Origin: Paenibacillus paeoniae
Lineage (GTDB): Bacteria > Bacillota > Bacilli > Paenibacillales > Paenibacillaceae
Length of the DNA stretch: 64,000 nucleotides
Assembly (NCBI RefSeq): GCF_003388735.1
Contig: NZ_QUBQ01000001.1
Coordinates: 2,108,001 to 2,172,000, forward strand
Direction: 5' to 3'
In this document: positions 60,613 to 64,000 of the stretch, in pieces
How positions within the stretch are numbered: position 1 is the first letter of the stretch
How the letters are laid out: the number at the start of each line of letters is the position of its first letter
Notes under the pieces: model-generated
The model's database searches: none
Told to the model about the DNA's origin: nothing
Seen by the model: the letters and a program-made list of their open reading frames with translations, nothing else
Position numbers and translations under genes: made by a program

Positions 60613-61314
60613 GGCATCAGTCGAGAGCTGGAGCCCAAATTGCTCCGTAAAGAAAGGAAGCAATTCGCGAGCCGCAGCCTCCACTGTCATATCCAATCCC
60701 GTCAGATCGCCCAAGGAGGTTACGCCGTATTGTTGAATGCCGCATGGTACAATACCAGCAAATCCTTCTGATGCGATGCCTGACTTTATATTGAGCGCAA
60801 ACCCGTGACTCGTAATAAAGCCCCTCCGACGACGGGCTTTATTAAATTTGACGCCAATCGCCGCAATTTTCTCGTCACCGACCCATACTCCTGTATATTC
60901 CGGCTTACGTCCCGCTTCTATACCATAAGACCCAAGCCAATTAATAATGACTTGCTCCAGACTTCTCAGATAAGCATGGAGATCCAGTCCAATCGCATCC
61001 AAATACAGCAGTGGATAGCCTACCAGCTGCCCCGGTCCATGATAAGTAATATCGCCTCCGCGATCGATCTCGAAAAACGTTATACCCTGTTGCTTCAGCT
61101 CTTCCTCGTCCAGCAGCAAATGCTCAGGATGGCGATCGGATCCCATCGTATAGGTCGGCGGATGCTGAAGAAGGAGCAGCGTCTCCGGACGCTCCTCCCG
61201 ATCAATCTCCTTCACATATGCCTTCTGCAACTCCCATGCTTGCGCATAGGGAACCGTTCCGATGTATCCGGCAGCCAACGGTCTGGAACCAGACCCTTGC
61301 TCTGTTTCCTTCAT
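60577..61314 (-). CDS. lipB: Lipoyl(octanoyl) transferase LipB
   Basis: Moves octanoate from acyl carrier protein to lipoyl domains. 245 aa with RGGDITYHGPGQLVGYPLLY, GVWVGDEKIAAIGVKF (Lys) and the active Cys in IVPCGIQQYGV. It lies 17 nt after the bkdB stop in the same direction, fitting its role in lipoylating the E2 encoded there. C-terminal tail rich in Glu and Thr overlaps the Prli42-like gene. Confidence 0.94.
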   Translation of the reverse strand: MKETEQGSGSRPLAAGYIGTVPYAQAWELQKAYVKEIDREERPETLLLLQHPPTYTMGSDRHPEHLLLDEEELKQQGITFFEIDRGGDITYHGPGQLVGYPLLYLDAIGLDLHAYLRSLEQVIINWLGSYGIEAGRKPEYTGVWVGDEKIAAIGVKFNKARRRRGFITSHGFALNIKSGIASEGFAGIVPCGIQQYGVTSLGDLTGLDMTVEAAARELLPFFTEQFGLQLSTDALTEEERTETRE

Positions 61315-61331
61315 GATGGATACCCCTTCTC

Positions 61332-62645
61332 TTAATACAGTTTGCTATCAAGCGTGAAGCTTTCCAGATTGTCCTTCACTCGTTGCAGGAATCGTCCGCA
61401 AATCACGCCATCCAGAATACGATGATCGAGCGACAGACAGAGATTCGCCATCGACCGTACAGCTATCATGTCATTAATGACAACCGGACGCTTAACGATG
61501 GATTCGAAAGTAAGTATAGCAGCCTGCGGATAATTAATGATCGGGTACGACAGGATGGAACCAAACGATCCTGTATTGTTAACCGTGAACGTACCGCCCT
61601 GCATATCCGATAGCGTCAGCTTACCTTCGCGCGTTTTCCTTGCAAGCTCGTCAATTTCTTTCGCAAGGCCTGCTACGTTTTTATGATCGGCGTTTTTGAT
61701 TACAGGCGTCAGAACCGAATCTTCCGTGCCGACAGCCAAAGAAATGTTAATATCACGCTTCACAATAATTTTGTCCACAGCCCATGTGGAATTCATGATC
61801 GGGTAATCCTTGATCGCATTGACGACTGCTTTGAGCAGGAAAGCCAAGTAGGTCAAGTTAATGCCTTCCCGCTTCATGAACTCATCTTTCAGCTTGTTGC
61901 GCAGAACGACCAGATTCGTAACGTCAACCTCAATCATGGTCCATGCATGCGGAATTTCGCTGACACTCTGCCTCATATTGCGGGCAATCGCATTGCGCAT
62001 CGGCGTTACGTCGATGAACGTTTCACCGCGACCTGGCGTGCTGCTCTCGATTTCGATCTTCGGAATACGCGGCGTCTCGGACAGATGCATGCCGGAGGAA
62101 CGCACCTGCGCTTTTGGATCAATGGATATAGATGCGGCCGGTGACGCTGAAGCGCCAGCCGAGTGCTTGCTCGAAGCGACATACGCTAGTACGTCTTTGC
62201 GCGTAATGCGGCCGCCAAGTCCCGTACCGCTAACATCGCTTAACCGAACGCCATGTTCGGCAGCCAACTGCTGTACCGCCGGCGAGAAGCGATTACGCAT
62301 CGGCGCATCGTCATCTGTAGCAATAGCCGCCAGTCCTGCTGTTGTCGCCGCTGGCTCCGTTGATGCCGGCTGCACAGCCGGTTCGGCTGCATCACCCGTC
62401 GCTTCCGTTTCGATTATACAAACAGGCGTACCAACCGGAACCGTCTCTCCGTTGCCCACCAATATTTTAACCAGCTTGCCTGACACCGTGGACGGAAGCT
62501 CCGCATTTACTTTATCGGTTAATATTTCGCAGATCGGCTCGTAAATATCAACCCAATCACCCGGCTGCTTCAGCCACTTATCTATCGTGGCGTTCACAAG
62601 CGACTCCGCTAGCTGCGGCACGACGATTTCCGTCAAAGTTTTCAT
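61332..62645 (-). CDS. bkdB: Branched-chain 2-oxoacid dehydrogenase E2
   Basis: Dihydrolipoyl acyltransferase core of the branched-chain complex, which makes acyl-CoA primers for iso/anteiso fatty acids. In 437 aa: lipoyl domain with the modified Lys in ILTDKVNAEL (about residue 44), an Ala/Pro linker (87-107), the subunit-binding domain FSPAVQQLAAEHGVRLSDVS, a second linker and the catalytic domain with DHRILDG. The N-terminal lipoyl motif reads DKVNAE as in Bacillus BkdB. Follows the E1 beta gene. Confidence 0.93.
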   Translation of the reverse strand: MKTLTEIVVPQLAESLVNATIDKWLKQPGDWVDIYEPICEILTDKVNAELPSTVSGKLVKILVGNGETVPVGTPVCIIETEATGDAAEPAVQPASTEPAATTAGLAAIATDDDAPMRNRFSPAVQQLAAEHGVRLSDVSGTGLGGRITRKDVLAYVASSKHSAGASASPAASISIDPKAQVRSSGMHLSETPRIPKIEIESSTPGRGETFIDVTPMRNAIARNMRQSVSEIPHAWTMIEVDVTNLVVLRNKLKDEFMKREGINLTYLAFLLKAVVNAIKDYPIMNSTWAVDKIIVKRDINISLAVGTEDSVLTPVIKNADHKNVAGLAKEIDELARKTREGKLTLSDMQGGTFTVNNTGSFGSILSYPIINYPQAAILTFESIVKRPVVINDMIAVRSMANLCLSLDHRILDGVICGRFLQRVKDNLESFTLDSKLY

Positions 62646-62689
62646 TCAACCAGCTCCTAACTGTCCAAGCCTCAATGGGCCCGCAATCC

Positions 62690-63673
62690 TTAATATAATG
62701 CTAGATGTTTCATTGCCTCTTTCACTTTATCCTTATTCAGAAGGAAAAACTTCTCTCCAGGCGGATTGATCGGCATAGCCGGCACATCCGGTCCGCATAG
62801 ACGCATAATCGGCGCATCCAGCTCGTAGAGCAGCTCTTCCGCAATAATGGCAGCTACTTCGGCTCCGACTCCGCCCGTTTTGTTGTCTTCATGCACAATC
62901 AACACTTTGCCTGTCTTGCGAACTGCCTCCAGAATCGCTTCTTTATCAAGCGGCTGAATCGTACGCAAATCCAGAATATGTGCGCTGATCCCTTCCTGCT
63001 GCAGCTCTTCGGCAGCCTGCTCCACGAATCGAAGCGGCATGCTGTACCCGATTACGGTAATATCATCGCCTTCACGCAAGACATTGGCAACTCCGATCGG
63101 CACGATATAATCCTCTTCCGGTACTTCGCCGTTAACCAGCTTGTAGCACTTCTTGTTCTCGAAGAAGATGACCGGGTCTTCGTCGCGTACAGCCGCCTTC
63201 AGCAGCCCCTTCGCATCGTAAGGACGGTATGGCGCTACAATCTTAAGTCCCGGTGTTCCAAAAAACACCGATTCCGGACATTGCGAATGGTACAAACCTC
63301 CAAATACACCGCCGCCAATTGGCGCACGTATAACAATCGGACAAGTCCAGTCGTTATTGGAGCGGTAACGAATCTTGGCCGCTTCGCTAATAATTTGGTT
63401 GGTCGCTGGAAACATAAAGTCCGAATATTGCATCTCAGCAATCGGCTTCATGCCATACATAGCTGCGCCAATCGCTACGCCTGCAATTGCAGATTCCGCC
63501 AAAGGCGTATCCATAGCCCGCAGTTCGCCGAACTGCTCATGCAATCCTTTGGTCGTCGTAAAGACGCCGCCTTTCACGCCGACGTCCTCTCCGAGCACGA
63601 ATACATCCTCATCGCGCTCCATCTCTTCCTTCATCGCAAGTCTGATTGCATCAATATAATCCATGACGGCCAT
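62690..63673 (-). CDS. bkdAB: Branched-chain 2-oxoacid dehydrogenase E1 beta
   Basis: 327-aa transketolase-like subunit: MDYIDAIRLAMKEEMERDED, FVLGEDVGVKGGVF, DTPLAESAIAGVAIGAAMYG and the C-terminal LIVHEDNKTGGVGAEVAAII. Forms the alpha2beta2 E1 with the upstream gene, with which it shares TAATG. Confidence 0.93.
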   Translation of the reverse strand: MAVMDYIDAIRLAMKEEMERDEDVFVLGEDVGVKGGVFTTTKGLHEQFGELRAMDTPLAESAIAGVAIGAAMYGMKPIAEMQYSDFMFPATNQIISEAAKIRYRSNNDWTCPIVIRAPIGGGVFGGLYHSQCPESVFFGTPGLKIVAPYRPYDAKGLLKAAVRDEDPVIFFENKKCYKLVNGEVPEEDYIVPIGVANVLREGDDITVIGYSMPLRFVEQAAEELQQEGISAHILDLRTIQPLDKEAILEAVRKTGKVLIVHEDNKTGGVGAEVAAIIAEELLYELDAPIMRLCGPDVPAMPINPPGEKFFLLNKDKVKEAMKHLALY

Positions 63674-64000
63674 TAGCGCAGCCCTCCTTGCTTGTCATCA
63701 TCCGCGTAGACATGCAACAGCGTTGACTCCGGTGTCGGGAACGGCGCTTTGTCGCCATATTCCGTCGCATCATCAAGCTCTTTGCGTATCTCAGCTTGCA
63801 TCACAGCCTCCAGCTCATCGTTCCAGATGCCGCAATCCGTCAAGTATTGCTTGAACAGCGGTAAGCCATCCTTCGCACGATTCTCATCAACCTCTTCCTT
63901 CGTGCGGTAAGCCAAATCGTTATCCGATGTAGAGTGAGGAGATAGACGGTACATCATCGCTTCAATCAAAGTTGGCCCTTCGCCTGCTATCGCACGCTCA
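63673..64000 (-). CDS. bkdAA: Branched-chain 2-oxoacid dehydrogenase E1 alpha (C-terminal part, cut by window edge)
   Basis: The 108 codons present are the C-terminal part of a TPP-dependent E1 alpha: ERAIAGEGPTLIEAMMYRLS followed by PHSTSDND and KEEVDENRAKDGLPLFKQYL. TPP-binding residues lie outside the window. Stop overlaps the E1 beta ATG. First in the visible bkd order alpha-beta-E2, then lipB. Confidence 0.93.
   Translation of the reverse strand, partial: ERAIAGEGPTLIEAMMYRLSPHSTSDNDLAYRTKEEVDENRAKDGLPLFKQYLTDCGIWNDELEAVMQAEIRKELDDATEYGDKAPFPTPESTLLHVYADDDKQGGLR

Overview
The window is chromosomal core sequence from a Gram-positive endospore former. Protein sequences and gene order match Bacillales, and the details (moderate GC, MciZ, YIEGIA, SpoVIF, ytfIJ beside dacB, a UbiA-like gene in the hep operon) fit Paenibacillaceae, most likely Paenibacillus or a close relative. 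I see no rRNA, tRNA, CRISPR array, prophage or insertion sequence. Nearly all genes are on the minus strand; the exceptions are a polysaccharide deacetylase, a membrane-anchored unknown, serA, mciZ and a Prli42-like micro-ORF.

Layout. 1-2905: menaquinone side-chain genes (UbiA-like, menG, hepS), an unknown gene and mtrB (TRAP). 3194-9995: hbs, spoIVA, a YphF-type lipoprotein, two [2Fe-2S] ferredoxins around a nucleotidyltransferase-fold gene, a DUF2768 protein, spoVIF, gpsA and plsY. 10008-16879: der, the YIEGIA membrane module, an S1-domain protein, plsC, cmk, ypfB and a PilZ protein. 16976-21884: ypeB without sleB, a small Cys-rich protein, prsW, gudB and mecA. 22048-26504: mostly plus-strand genes ending with serA. 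26620-32302: resABCDE for cytochrome c maturation and redox response. 32388-42064: rluB, spmAB, dacB, ytfJ/ytfI, scpAB and the riboflavin operon ribD-E-BA-H under an FMN riboswitch. 42586-50292: ppiB, lysA, a shortened spoVA operon (AA, AB and AF only), the spoIIA operon (spoIIAA-spoIIAB-sigF) and dacF. 50582-58992: pdp, a Spo0E-family phosphatase, punA, deoB, xerD, a DUF4227 protein, ald, fur, spoIIM and nudF. 59096-64000: mciZ, an M20 peptidase, a Prli42-like peptide, lipB and a branched-chain 2-oxoacid dehydrogenase operon.

The unifying theme is sporulation and germination. The window holds the early forespore regulators (SpoIIAA, SpoIIAB, SigF), engulfment (SpoIIM), coat basement (SpoIVA), coat and maturation factors (SpoVIF, SpmA, SpmB, DacB, DacF), germination proteins (YpeB, SpoVAA, SpoVAB, SpoVAF, YtfJ), a phosphorelay brake (Spo0E family) and a mother-cell division inhibitor (MciZ). 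Several promoter candidates fit this: sigma-H before spoIIAA, sigma-G/F-like before spoVAA, sigma-E-like before spoIIM, mciZ and spoIVA, and sigma-K-like before spoVIF. All are motif matches, not measured starts.

The most interesting non-coding signals are a 4.6-copy array of a 42-bp repeat between deoB and punA, each unit able to form either of two competing hairpins, with diverged relatives flanking hbs; three leaders (ribD, ypeB, spoIIM) whose Shine-Dalgarno sequence lies inside an inverted repeat; and a terminator-like hairpin in the serA leader.
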